Shown piece after piece: positions 1 through 11,439 of a stretch of DNA of 64,000 bases. Made by a program: the position numbers and the translations under genes. The DNA comes from Buddleja alternifolia (lineage: Eukaryota; Streptophyta; Magnoliopsida; Lamiales; Scrophulariaceae), in contig CM033395.1 of assembly GCA_019426215.1 (NCBI GenBank), forward strand, positions 21,008,569 through 21,072,568. The letters are read 5' to 3'. The notes beneath the pieces are model-generated. The model worked only from the letters and a program-made list of their open reading frames with translations, was not told the DNA's origin and did not search any database. Each line of letters starts with the position of its first letter. The stretch's first letter is position 1.

Positions 1-1391
1 GACTTCTTCTTGGAGTTTACCATTCAAGAATGCACTATTCCGTGAATTCGTTAAATGCGGAAAGTGCTATGAACATCCTAATCGCTTCAAGACGGGCTAC
101 TGGGGCATATGTCTCATCAAAATCAATACCCTCTTCTTGACAAGTTTCTTGTAACAATGCCATCTTCGTCCATTTTGTTCCTAAAAACCCATCTAGTCCC
201 AATAACTCCTTGGTGAGTTGGTCTTGGTACTAGCGTCCAAACCTTGCTTCTCTCAAATTGGTTAAGCTCTTCTAGCATCGCTTCTACCCAACTTGAATCA
301 CTGAGCGCTTCATCCACTTTCTTTGGTTCCATTTGAGATAGAAAACTTGCGAACATGGCCTCATTAATTGTAGCTGACCTGGTTCTAACAGGTGCTTCCA
401 TATCTCCGATTACTAGCTCTGGTGGATGGTCTCTAAGCCATTTGCGGTCTAGTTGGAACGGGTTAAGAGACTCTTGGTTATCAATCGCTTGATCCATATT
501 TGTCTCTTGCGCAGTTTCATCATCATTCACAGTTCCAATCTGCTCTTGATGATCATTCTCTTCATGATCATTAGCGATTCTGACATTATCACCATTGTTA
601 ACCTCACGAGTATCCTTAGGAATAGGTACACGAATCTCATCATCTTCGTCATCACTATCATCACCAAGATTGATTTGTGACGCTTGTTGCTTGAGATCTT
701 CAATTCCTACATAATCAGGATTAACCTTACTCGGTTCTTGGTTTGCAACATGAATTGATTCTTCAACCTTTGATTTGATTTTATTTAGTATGCGAAAACT
801 CTTTCCATTCTTGGCAACTCCATTATGTTGAGGTGTTCTAGGAGCAGAATACTCATGAAGTATTCCAAAGTCTATACAAAACTTCTCAACAAATTGATTA
901 GTAAATTCAGTTCCTCTGTCGCTTCTAATTCTAGTCACCTTTAAATCTTTATAAGTTTGTAATTGATGAATTAGCGATGTGAGCTTGACACTAGTTTCAT
1001 CTTTGGTCACTAGGAATTCTACCCAATTATAGCGAGAGAAATCATCAACTATTACTAGCGAGTGCTTTTTACCACTAACACTCATGATTTGAATGGGACC
1101 AAACAAATCTAGATGCAATAGTTCAAGAACTTTAGAAGTAGATAGGCATTGTTTCCTTTTAAAAAATGATTTAACTTGTTTACTCATTTGGCATGCATCA
1201 CATAAGAGATTCTTCTGAAAGGAACCCTTAGGTAATCCCTCTACTAGATTTAGCGATATTAATTGAGATATTGCCTTAAAATTGAGGTGATTCATTTTTC
1301 TATGCCATAACCAACCTAATTCATTTTGGCTCTTAGCAACAAAGCATGTGGGGTTGTTATCAAATGTAGAATCCCAATCTAATAAATACAC
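1..1391 (-). pseudogene. Element A pol fragment: integrase and N-terminal reverse transcriptase, with an internal deletion
   Basis: The longest open stretch is 123-1391. It contains the GAG-pre-integrase HHCC region (WHRKMNHLNF near its start and CDACQMSK), the integrase core (HLDLFGP, VDDFSRY, RSDRGTEF) and then the RT N-terminus ([28 protein letters not shown], shown here only as SSWVEAMLEELNQ). Compared with element B, 96 codons are missing between the copies of TGCCAAG near 810-816. The lost segment includes the catalytic glutamate region and the integrase C-terminal part, so this integrase cannot be functional. From 122 to 1 the RT continues in other frames ([12 protein letters not shown] is readable). 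Confidence 0.85.
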
Positions 1392-1738
1392 ATTGTTTGT
1401 TCTTTTTTCTCTTAGTTTAGTAGACTTAGTCTTAGCGTCGTTAACATAGCAGAAGTCGCTTGAAAATTTTACTTCAAAGCCTTTATCACAAATTGACTAA
1501 TGCTTAACAAATTATGCTTAAGAACCTCAACATAATATACATCACTAATCGTGATGTTCCCCCTATGCATGATACCTATACCTTTGGTTTTACCTTTCGA
1601 GTTATCACTGAATATAACTTGAGGACCGTTGGTAGCTTGATAGTTGACTAGAAGATCTTTGGAACCCGTCATGTGTCTTGACGATCCCCTATCAATGTAC
1701 CAAACTGAAGTATCTGTGTTGGCTCTACGTACTTGCAT
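1392..1738 (-). pseudogene. Element A protease (aspartic, retropepsin-like) remnant, start of pol
   Basis: Starts at ATG 1738-1736, 13 nt after the gag stop TAG at 1754-1752 and in a different frame. The open part is 1469-1738. The active-site motif, DSGSSRHMTG in copy S1, reads DRGSSRHMTG here, so the serine of the D-S-G triad is arginine. Downstream GPQVIF, KTKGIG and HNLLSISQF match the other copies. A frame change near 1490 separates it from the integrase region. Protease activity is unlikely. Confidence 0.8.
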
Positions 1739-1751
1739 TTAAAGGATAATT

Positions 1752-3956
1752 CTAATTATTCTTAGGTACCCATGTTGCCTTGGGTCCTTCTTTGTTAGTA
1801 ACTTTGGTTTGAACTAGAACTTTAGGAACCCATATTTACCTAGTCTTCATTGCGGGAATACTGGCCTTTTTGGGTTTCACATCGTGTTGTGTGTCCTTTT
1901 TGGATGTATAATAATATCCTCGATTATAATAGTAGTCATAATCATAATCACCATAGTATCGATAATATGATCTTGACTATCTTGGATATTGATGCTGGTA
2001 TTTCCTTAGCGCTGGCTTGGGTTGCACTTTTGGTGCTGAACGCTTAGCGCTTGATTCACAGTGTTCATGCTTACCTTTAGCCTTTTGAGCGTTTGGATGA
2101 ACCCTTTTTTGTGAATCATTTGCTTTAGCCTTACCTTTGCCTGAGTCAGCTTTGACTTTCTCATTTGGCCTCTTACCGTTGTCGCTAGGTTCATTTAGCG
2201 TTTGACTTTGTGAACCTTTCTCAACAAAGTAAACACCCTTTCCTTTGTTGCTTGTCGTAACATTTGATTTATTTAGTTGTTTACCAAATTTATTGTATCC
2301 TAAACCGGTCTTTTCACCATATAGTCTAGTTACCTCAGTCACATTATCCAACTTTCTTGAAGCTTTTGATAATGATGAGATGAGCTGCTCTGATTTGGCA
2401 AGTCTAGCGATCAGATCAGCTTCTCTCTAGACTATTATATCAAGATCGTTTTTCAATTGAATAATCTCACTCTCAAGTTATTGGTTCTTCTCAATGCATT
2501 GTTGTTGAACTTTTAACTCTGCTTTGAGCGTTATTTTATCTCTTGTGAGTGATGAGATAATAGCGAGATCATTTTGATATATTTTGGCTGTCTCTTGACA
2601 ATCTTTATAATATTCATTACCTTTGTCAAGTAATTCATCATAAGAAAGAGGATGAGATAATTCATTGGTTACCTCTGGTAGCGATTTGTTAGACGCTTCA
2701 TCTTCTCTTGCCATGAGACAGATCAACGTTGAGTCGCTTGTAGGCTCATCATCACTACTTTCATCTGATGATTCCAAATCCTCTTCAGGTGTGGGAAATG
2801 GTTCAGATTCCGCTAGCAAACCTTGTTGGCGAAGGTTGCTCTTGAATTGGTTTCTATCCGCATAGTCTTGCCTTGTGGGCTTAGACACATTTGGATAAGG
2901 GCAATTTACCTGGTAGTGCCTTGGTTTCCTGCAATTATAACACAAATTAGTTTTCATTTTCTGTTCAGTGGATAATCGCTTTGATCCGACTGGCGCTGAG
3001 AGATTTAGAGTAGGAGTCATTGGCGCTTGGTAAGGGACTGGCGCTACTGGTTGAGATGCAGAGTACACTGGCGCTTGATACTGAGGCGCTGGAGCAGGAG
3101 GAGGGGTTTGAAATGAAGTTTGTCCAATAGGATTTCTCTTTTCATATCTTAGAAATTTCTTGAATTTCTTGACCAATAAGGCCATTTCCTTTTCTTCATT
3201 TGATTCTGTTGATTTCACTTCGCTAACCGCTTTACACTTATTTTTGGTAGTAGCGATTAAAGCTCCTGATTCAGTCGCTGAAGTCGATGTGTCACTGACT
3301 TCACCCAGTCCGAATTCAAATGCCTTTAACTCTGAAAACACATGTTCTGGAGTAAGAGTCTCCAAGGTCTGTGATTCTCTCATAGCAACAGTCTTAATCA
3401 AGTATTTACTTGGAAGACTTCTGAAAATCTTATTGACCATTTCCTTGTTGCTCAACTCCTTATCTAGTGACACTAACTTGGTAATGAGCAAAGTAAATCT
3501 TGCGTCCAATTGTTCTAGCGTCTCATTGGGCTGCATTTTGAAATGCTCGAATCTTTGCATGGCTATGGAGAGCTTATTCTCCTTCATTTGTGCCGATCCT
3601 TCACACACTATAGCCAACTTATCCCATATTTCTTTGGAAGTCTTCCATTGCTTGATCTTGTTGAACAATGCATCATTGTCTCCTAACGCTGAGTAGAGTG
3701 CACTTCGTCCAACATTATCCAAATTAGCTCTTTATCTATCATCTGGCATCCATTCTAACTTGTTTTTCTCGATATATCCATCTGGAGTGGCTTCATCAGC
3801 TCCGGGTGCTCTAGTTATTACTTTCATGATCTTAATGGGGCCATCTGAAATTACATCACACATTTCATTATCGCACGAACATAAATATGCAAATGCTCTA
3901 AGTTTCCAAGAATCATAGTTTGATTCTACCAACTTAGGCATTTTGTTAAAAGCCAT
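1752..3956 (-). pseudogene. Element A gag (capsid, nucleocapsid) pseudogene
   Basis: The capsid-nucleocapsid protein that packages element RNA. The likely start is ATG 3956-3954 (MAFNKMPKL), conserved as MAFNKMPKL in B, MAFSRVPKL in S2 and MDFNKLPKL in I. Capsid sequence runs leftwards through 2478. The zinc knuckle CYNCRKPRHYQVNC lies near 2890-2945; its usual glycine is arginine. A basic, Lys-rich tail and a Tyr/Asp/Arg-rich segment follow (open 1977-2351), ending at TAG 1754-1752. In-frame stops occur near 3732, 2478 and 1977, among others. The 178-codon opposite-strand frame at 3160-3696 is only the shadow of this gene. Confidence 0.85.
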
Positions 3957-4057
3957 AATGAGATGTTTCAAAGAGAAATCTTAAAGCGATTAAGTCTCAA
4001 AAGGATGGATCTGAACAAGCAGTTACGCTCGGAAACGCTTAGGTTTCTAATTCAACC

Positions 4058-4069
4058 GCTCTGATACAA
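4058..4069 (-). other. Element A primer binding site (tRNA-iMet)
   Basis: Minus-strand TTGTATCAGAGC, two bases inside the LTR end at 4072. It differs at one position from the standard TGGTATCAGAGC, which is complementary to the 3' end of initiator tRNA-Met and is seen intact in B, S2 and I. Confidence 0.85.
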
Positions 4070-4071
4070 CT

Positions 4072-5567
4072 TGGTGGTCCCAAGTGGCATACGAAAGGGT
4101 CTAGAAGGGGGGAGGGGTTGAATAGACCCTGAAGTCTTTTTCGACTTCAAAAAGTTTGTATCACTTTTAAAGATTTGAACGCTTGGAAAGCTGAGCGCTT
4201 GGGTCAAGCGCTTCAGTAACGATAACTTAGACTTAGTGATTTTAGCAATTTACCAAAGTAACGTAATGCCTACATCGCTTAATCAGGGTTAGCACAACGG
4301 AAATGATTTTTAGCGTTCGATTAGTTAAATAATCGCTTTGCAATTAGCTTGTTCTTTTTCTTTTAAAGAATATAAATAATATAAATCAAGACAATAAGTA
4401 AAGTAAAGAACACAAGAAATTTGTAAGGTCCACTGGGTGATGTAAGCCCAGCTACATCCTTCTTCTCCTTTTTCACTTGGAGGAATTTACTAGGATGATT
4501 TTCGAAGAATCATACAGAATCTTCTACAAGATAGTAAAGGATGAAAAAAGATCTCGGGCTCCTTGATCACACAGATTTCAGCACCAATAAAGATCGTCTG
4601 CTACAAGCTTCTCTCAGTTATAAATACTGCCTGTAAGGGGTTTTCAACTTCTTTCTTACTCAGATGAAAGGTTGAAGGTTTATCACAAGGTTTTGTTTGT
4701 TTTTGAGAAGATCAAACAACTTGGAATGTCTCAATAGGAATTTAGGTTTCTTCTTTGGAAGAGGTTTGAGATATTTGTGACTATCTGGAATGTAGATAAA
4801 AAAGCTTGAAGGATTTTTAGCTATGGAGTTTCTAAGCTTTTTCTTGTACAGGTACGTAAGTTTTTCTTGTAGTATTGTGTACCGTACTTTTGGGGTTTGC
4901 TGAAGGTAAGGTATTTATAGGCAATTCTTAGGATCTGCCCGTTGGACAAATGTAGGAGAGTGCCTTTCACGCGGTGCGTGATTTTACCTAAAATCTGACA
5001 TTCCTGAAAATATGCTGACACCGATTGGATGGGAGCAGCTATAAACTTTAAAGTACTGACAGTCTAGTCAAAAGGTAGCTTGTCCACAAGTCACAGTGGC
5101 TTATCACATTTAATGCTCTTATCAGGCATTTAATGCATTTGAATTTATTTCCTGTTGGAAATAAATGTCCGTTGAACGATTGCATTTAAGTCCTTCATGA
5201 CTTGAGGATTTAATTCAGGTGAATCTGACATCGGATCCCTAGAATGATTTGAGCGCTTGATTCATAAATCCTAAAATAGTTCTTTAGTGTTTGACAGGCG
5301 CTAAGACCAAATCTTCATCTTCAGTTGACTTCAGACCCTGATCTTCAACTTCTTCTCTAATAAACTCACTTAGAATTCTATTGGCGATTCGGTATCTAAT
5401 ACTTAGTCTAAAATCTATAAAGATAAAAATTACAAGCCAAAAGAAAATTACATACTTTAAATGCTTATACAAAGATCTATCCAAGCAGAAACTTACATTG
5501 TATTCGGGGTTTAACATAAAATCTTTTCTTGTCATCATCAAAACATCTAACATGAAATTTCCTAACA
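4072..5567 (-). repeat. Element A 5' LTR
   Basis: About 1.5 kb. On the minus strand it begins TGTTAGGAAATTTCATG at 5567 and ends with GGGACCACCA at 4072. It is homologous throughout to the LTRs of B, P and I, including the C-rich U5 end (CTTCTAGACCC and TTTCGTATGCC). It abuts LTR piece F at 5568. Confidence 0.9.
4912..4919 (-). promoter_or_regulatory. TATA box of element A LTR
   Basis: Minus-strand TATAAATA about 650 bases into the LTR. The same word stands at the equivalent place in the LTRs of B, S1, P and J, so it is probably the U3 core promoter. This is inference from position and conservation. Confidence 0.6.
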
Positions 5568-6246
5568 AACTTTAATCTCATTTACTCATGATTGCATAAG
5601 ATACTTCTCGTTTACTTTTGAGACAGTGAATTCCATGTTGATAACCAGTTAAGACTGCTACTTGCCCATAAAGCCGCACTTTGAGGTCGACCCCACCAAC
5701 GGGTGAATTGGATCTAACTACTCTAATGACATACTTGACGTCACAAGCACATCTTCAACTCGATTACTCAGGTCAAAGGCTCACGCATACTATCATAATC
5801 ACTAATCCGATCATTGACAGTCACTGAGTAAAAACCCATGTGATCGGATTACTACGAGCCGTGTTCGAATACACTAATCCAATCCAATCAATGTATCCAT
5901 GACACAAACACCCACTATCCCATAGTGTTTAGAGTGGCACTCCTAATTTGAGCACGTGTCATACAAGTCCACACGAAGCTCAATGCCCAATTGAGATTCT
6001 CCGACTTGCTAACCATTTAAGTGATCAAGTATCAAACCCTTCCAGTGCCCATCTTTTTAACTACTATAAGGAGTGCGAAGGTTTTCCTTGACACACATGG
6101 ACTAGTTGTTCATTTAAGACTTATAAATGCCACTAAGTATTATATGAACAACTCATTAATGCCTATATATTTTTTATAGGTTGTACACTATAAACTAGTG
6201 CCCTATTCTCTAAGTTCTCATTGGCATCGAGGGCACAAACCTAACA
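5568..6246 (-). repeat. LTR piece F, Angela-like copia, truncated by element A
   Basis: Minus-strand sequence beginning TGTTAGGTTTGTGCCCTCG at 6246 and running to the A insertion at 5567. It is clearly homologous to LTR piece G (32451-33303, plus), for example around the shared CAATTCACCCGTTGGTG. Its start resembles the TGTTGG...ATGCCC start of BARE/Angela LTRs (family knowledge). It may be a separate insertion into E or an inverted part of E; see findings. Confidence 0.7.
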
Positions 6247-7062
6247 GACATCACCATGACTCTCACTTGAGTGGGACACATAAACAATGGGTTTATACGT
6301 TTACGAAATTTAGATTGGAAGGTTTTGGAATGATCCTTTCAGTCGATTTCGTTTGGGCTACGAAGTGGGCCAAGTGATTGGGTAGGTGTGACCCACTTTC
6401 TTTGGATTCCTCTCATTGCTATATGAAACGAACCTAAAGAGCCGCGCTAAAGGATTGATAAAGAAAAATAAAAAGATTTTTCAATTTGGTATTAGGAGAT
6501 TTAATTTATGGGATAAATTAAATATGATTAATTAATTTCTCATTAGATGAGATAGTTAATTATACATATAAGATTAATTATTAATTAATTTCTCAAGAAA
6601 ATAAATCAATGAATTAATTTATCTAATTAATTTAGTTATTTAATTAATTAATTTATTTATTGGATATAATAAATAATTAATTAATTAATGGAGAATTAAT
6701 TAAAACAAGAGACGGACCGGGCTAAAGAAAGAGGCTCCATGAGGACGCCTCCTAAGGCCGAGTTGGGCGTCCATTAGGATGCTCAACATGGCCTCTTGCC
6801 TCTTGTCTTGCTCAACAAGTCAAATGATGTTAAATACATCACTTAAAAGACTTTTGACCTAGATGAATTTAATAATTCACACAACTCTCCTAGAAAGAAA
6901 AAGAAAAACTCTTCCCTTTCTCTCACATAGCTAGCCATCGGTCAAGGTGAAGAAAGAAATGAGATTTTTCATCAAATCAATCCGCGTGACTATTTAGAGA
7001 CACCGTGTATTCGTTGTTCGGATCAAGCTTCAAGAAAATCTCAAGAAATTCATGAAGAGTGG
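6247..7062 (+). repeat. LTR piece E, left part (host of element C)
   Basis: Plus-oriented LTR sequence. Its first 50 bases (TGACTCTCACTTGAG, GGGTTTATAC) match G at 33241 onward. It then runs through a strongly AT-rich stretch (6500-6700, TTAATTAA-rich) and a GC-richer stretch near 6710-6800 to the insertion of C at 7063. It resumes at 37455 and ends CCCAACA at 37642. No gene is visible. Confidence 0.65.
7058..7062. repeat. Target-site duplication AGTGG, left copy, of element C
   Basis: AGTGG directly before the LTR terminus TGTTGGG at 7063. The identical pentamer follows the other LTR at 37455-37459. Five bases is the usual duplication for copia integrase. Confidence 0.85.
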
Positions 7063-9012
7063 TGTTGGGAAATGTACATGTAGCTCGACTAAGCACAACA
7101 AAAAATTACAATTTTAGTTTCTAGGATTTAAACATGCAAGTTTATTAATCCTACAGGCTTATCACGTATCATAGGCTTGCGCATATCTACACTAGTTATC
7201 TAAAACTTAAATAAAGAAGATCTTACCTTATTCATTTTTTGCAAAAATCGAAGAGTTTTTTCTTCCTTAACGTAAGCTACCTAGCTTGCTCTTCGGTCCT
7301 TGAATCAACTCCTTTTTTTTCCTTTGATGAAAATTTCGAATTCCTCCACCAAAAATACCTTTTGATTGGATTCTTGATTCACTTCAGAGACCCAAGTGTT
7401 TCTCCTCTAAAGTTGATCCACATACCAGATGCCCACTCGTTTATAATCTTTAGCTAGGTTGATCTATAAACGTCTATTCTAACTCTAAGGAATAGTGTAT
7501 GGGATTAAGGTGAAAGCAAAAAATTACTTCTCTAAGTATTTTGGAAGAATTCTTGAATTCAAGATCTTGATAAATAATCACGAACTCAAGAACTTGTGTG
7601 TGGAGAGAGAGAAACGATTTTCTATGCTAGAGGAACAAAAAATTTTGGCTTGTGAAGCTATCGTTCTCTACATGTCCTCTATATAGGACTAGGTTCTTGG
7701 AATTCTTTCTCATGTAGAACTCTTCTACATTGAATCTTTTTCATTTAGAAATAGAAGACTAATTAATTCCCAAATAGAACTCTTCTATTTTAATTAGTTT
7801 TGTCTCTCTCTAAGAAATCTTATTACCTTCCAGTAGAAAATTAATTAAACTATATAATTATTTTCTTCCGCCAAATTTTTGACCAAGGATTAATAAAATA
7901 GCCTTTTAATAATTAATCCACCAAGCTAGATTAATTAAAAGTTACTTTCAATTAATTAAATGCTTTCTAGACTTTTACGAAACATCTTTTGGACTTAATT
8001 AAATATTCATCCAACTATTGAATTAAACACTTTTAATTGACCGTCTTATTATTTAATATCTACTAAATATAAGATACCCATAAATCATAGAAAAGTTTCT
8101 AACTACTGATCTTGAAGACCTAGATGTAGGCGATTCAAAGTGAACCTTTCCGATTGCACATTGCATGCAAGTGAGATTCTTTCATGAACTAATTTCCCAA
8201 TTGAATTAAGAATGGAGGAATCTTGTTGGTCGAGATCCTTGTAAATTCAATCTTAATAATTCAAGTGTATTTGATTAGTGATTAATTAATTCAACAAACT
8301 CATTTCTTAATTAATTACTTACTTGCATTGGCCAATGAATAACCTAGTCAAATCACTTAGAATATTATAGGAAATTCACTTATTCATCTAGATAAGTGAT
8401 GGATCCTTTGTTGTCAACATCAACCTCCATATACGACTCACTACACCAGTCCATATGTGTCCTTGTAAAAGAACTGACATATGAGTCAAAGTGCAATGAG
8501 TCAACAAACAAGATTACTGTGATGACTCAAGTCAAATAATTAATCTTGCATTATTGTGATGAAGAAACTCCTAATTGGACATATATAGAAATAATTCCAA
8601 TTTAGGAAGTTTCAGTCAGGGTAATCAGTAACTTTGTTCTCAACAAGCACCCGCGTATTTGCATTTGTGTGAACTACATTAATGTCTATAAAATGAGACA
8701 TTCTCTAATTAAGAGAGTGCATCATAGACGCAAGGCTATGCGAAGTATCAATGTCCCATCTTGATAATTCTATAACTTGGATAATATTTAGAAATCACAG
8801 CCTTAGAGACTTATTTTATTATATCCATCCAATGAGATATCAAGTCCCATAGCTATGTGTGAATTCTAGAGATTTCATCTTACAGTTATAAACAATATAA
8901 ACATTAGATGAAGAAATGTCTTTTATTAATATAATGTAAAACAAAATTGTTTATTACAAGAATAGATAAATAGAGCTTGTCTAGGATTGGCTCGCAGGGC
9001 ACTATTCTAACA
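7063..9012 (-). repeat. Element C 3' LTR
   Basis: 1,950 bases, with TGTT...AACA-type ends when read either way. On the minus strand it starts TGTTAGAATAGTGCCCTGCG at 9012. It matches the right LTR at 35305-37454 along its length, except that about 190 bases present there near 36270-36460 are absent here around 8010. Open frames inside, such as 7495-7686, recur in the partner LTR only because the LTRs are copies. Confidence 0.88.
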
Positions 9013-9025
9013 ATCTCCCATTTGC
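9013..9025 (-). other. Element C polypurine tract
   Basis: Minus-strand GCAAATGGGAGAT immediately before the 3' LTR. This is the expected plus-strand primer position in an LTR retrotransposon. Confidence 0.7.
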
Positions 9026-9026
9026 A

Positions 9027-10752
9027 CTAGAGCCAATCTCCTTGGTATCTAAGAGCCATATTCTCAAGATGTCTTTTTAATACGTTACGAGATAAGGGCT
9101 TAGTCAGTGGATCTGCTATGTTCTCCGTTGTGTCGACTCTTTCCATGCGTACGTTGCCTCTACCAACAATCTCTCGGATCAGATAGTATCGCCTCTCTAT
9201 GTGTTTGGATCTTTGATGAGACCTCGGCTCCTTTGCTTGAGCAATGGCACCATTATTGTCATAGTACAGAGGTACTGGATTGACAATGCTAGGGACTGTA
9301 CCCAATCCTTGGATGAAGTTCCTAATCCAAACAGCTTCCTTTGTTGCATCACATGCAGCTATGTATTCAGCCTCGGTTGTGGAATCTACAGTAGTTTTTT
9401 GTTTGGAACTTTTCCAACTTACAACTTCACCATTGAGGGTGAATACAAACCCCGACATTGATTTCAAATCATCCACCTCAGATTGGAAAATAGAGTCAGT
9501 AAACCCTTCTAGTTTCAATTCTCCGCTGTCGTATATCAAAAACGAATCCTTAGTCCTTCTCAAATACTTGAGGATTGTTTTCACAGCTACGCAGTGGAAC
9601 TCACCTAGGTCAGACTGAAAACGACTCACTATACTTAATGCATGAGCCACATCAGGCCTTCTGCATAACATTGCATACATAATACTTCCTATGGTAGAAG
9701 CATATGGTATGTGAGCTATCTCGTTCCAGGGGTGTTGAAGGACACATGGATCGAGAATATCGGATCCCATAACTCATAGGAATAAATCCTTTCTTGGATT
9801 CCTCCATACTAAACCTCTTTAGCATTTTGTCTATGTACATTGACTGAGACAATCCTATCATCTTTCTTGATCTATCTCAATAGATTTTAATTCCTAAGAT
9901 GTAGGATGCACTCCTAACTCATTCATGGAGAATTTGGTGGATAACCGTACTATAGTCAATTGCATCATTCCAACATCATTCCCAATGAGTAGAATATCAT
10001 CAACATAAAGTACTAAGAATGTCATTGCACTCCCACCGAATTTCTTATACACACATGGTTCATCTTCATTTTTAATAAAACCATACATTCTTATAGTTTC
10101 ATCAAAACATATGTTCCAACTTCAGGATGCTTGCTTTAGTCCATAAATGGACTTTTCGAGTTTGCAAACGTTTTTCTCACTCCTACTTGATATGAAATCT
10201 TCTGGTTATTTCATGTAAATATCTTCCTCTATGTTTCCATTGAAGAAGGTGATTTTCACATCCATATGCCATATTTCATAATCATAATGAGCAGATATTG
10301 TAAGCAAAATCCTAATGGATTTAAGCATTGCTACAGGCAAAAAGGTTTCTTCATAATCAATACCCTCTCTTCGAGTGTAACCTTTAGCCACCAGCCTAGC
10401 TTTATAGGTCACTACCTCTCCATTCGATCCAAGATTTCGCTTATAGATCCCCTTAAAACCAATGGGTACTATACCCTCTGGTGGATCTACCAAGGTCCAC
10501 ACCTTGTTGGAGAACATGGAGTCCATTTCAGATGCTATAACACTTTACCACTTCCCCGAATCAATATCACCTATAGCTTCGTTGTAGCTTCTTGCATATT
10601 CATCCACTTGAAGCTCCTCCTTATTAATTTCTAGTAATAGACCATACCTCTCAGGAGGCCCTCGGATCCTCTCAGATCTTCTAGGAGGTTGTGTGTTAGA
10701 TATTTTAGGGTTTTCTTGTGTTTGTGTTTTCAAAGTTTGTGAGATAACTTGT
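9027..10752 (-). pseudogene. Element C reverse transcriptase and RNase H
   Basis: RT begins after a linker (PPRRSERIRGPPERYG, 10545-10733). It continues through fingers/palm (open 10206-10526; KARLVAKGYT, HMDVK) and the active site YVDD at 9996-10007. RNase H (open 9027-9770) has SSKQKTTVDSTTEAEYIAA (in part), DNNGAIAQAKEPRSHQ and IADPLTKP, reaching the normal C-terminus. Stops near 10205 (MK*PEDF) and 9890 and frame changes near 9770-9860 break it. The YVDD aspartates are preserved. The integrase C-terminal region that should lie upstream is missing at the S1 junction. Confidence 0.88.
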
Positions 10753-10938
10753 TGTTAGGAATTTCATGTTAGATGTTTTGATGATGACAAGATAGGATTT
10801 TATGTTAGACCCCAAAATATAATGTAAGTTTATGTTTAATAGAGCAATTGTATAAGTGTTTGATAGTATGTAATTTTGTTAGGCTTGTAATTTTTATCTT
10901 TATAGATTTTAGACTAAGTATTAGATACTGAATCGCTA
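10753..10938 (+). repeat. S1 5' LTR fragment
   Basis: Starts TGTTAGGAATTTCATGTTAG and follows the SIRE-family LTR for about 185 bases, to ...ACTGAATCGCT. It then jumps directly into the end of gag, deleting about 1.3 kb of LTR plus the leader and most of gag. The junction shares CTA with both sides. Confidence 0.85.
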
Positions 10939-11439
10939 CTAACATGAAGACTAGGCAAATATGGGTTCCTATAGTTTTAATTCAAGCCAAAGCTACTAAC
11001 ATTGAAGGACCCAAGACAACATGGGTGCCTAAGTAGAATTAGAACTATCATTTAAATGCAGGTACCTAGAGCCAACACCGATACTTCAGTGTGGTACTTC
11101 GATAGTGGGTCATCAAGGCACATGACTGGATCAAAGGATCTCTTGGTCAACTATCGTGCAACCAATGGTCCTCAAGTTATATTCGGTGATAACTCCATAG
11201 GTAAAACCAAAGGTATTGGTATCATGCATAGAGGGAACATCATGATTAGTGATGTATATTATGTTGAGGGTCTTAAGCATAATTTGTTAAGCATTAGTCA
11301 ATTTTCTGATAAAGGTTTTGAAGTAAAATTTTCAAGTGAGTACTGCTATGTTAACGACGCTAAGACTAAGTCTACTAAATTAAGAGGAAAAAGAACAAAT
11401 AATGTATATTTAGTGGATTGGGATTCTACAATTGATAAC
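10939..11439 (+). pseudogene. S1 gag end and protease, intact DSG motif
   Basis: Gag C-terminal codons end at TAG 11040-11042. ATG 11056 opens the pol frame 13 nt later, directly preceded in that frame by TAA 11053-11055. The protease reads DSGSSRHMTGSKDLLVNY, the best-preserved active site of this family in the window, then GIMHRGN, YYVEGLKHNLLSISQF and DWDSTIDN, where S2 interrupts it. It is truncated before the integrase. Confidence 0.85.

Larger units (their letters stand above)
1..5567 (-). mobile_element. SIRE-type Ty1/copia element A, 5' half, cut by the window edge
   Basis: Reading on the minus strand from 5567: a 1.5-kb LTR, a tRNA-Met primer site, gag with one CCHC knuckle, protease, integrase and the start of reverse transcriptase, which runs off the left edge. 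The order PR-IN-RT is diagnostic of Ty1/copia. The LTR and proteins match element B of this window, which carries the env-like gene typical of the SIRE lineage. The 3' half and the partner of the expected target duplication (AACTT at 5568-5572) lie outside the window. A is inserted into LTR piece F. It is a pseudo-element, with broken frames in gag and pol and a deleted integrase segment. Confidence 0.9.

Noticed and set aside
3160..3696. A 178-codon frame on the strand opposite gag in A, mirrored by one of the same length in B (18953-19489)
   Set aside because: It is conserved only because gag is conserved on the other strand. There is no motif or start context, and the equivalent region in S2 and I is broken.
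7495..7686. A similar small frame in both LTRs of C (7495-7686 and 35734-35964)
   Set aside because: LTR copies share any frame. Length and end differ between the two, and no protein-like features are seen.
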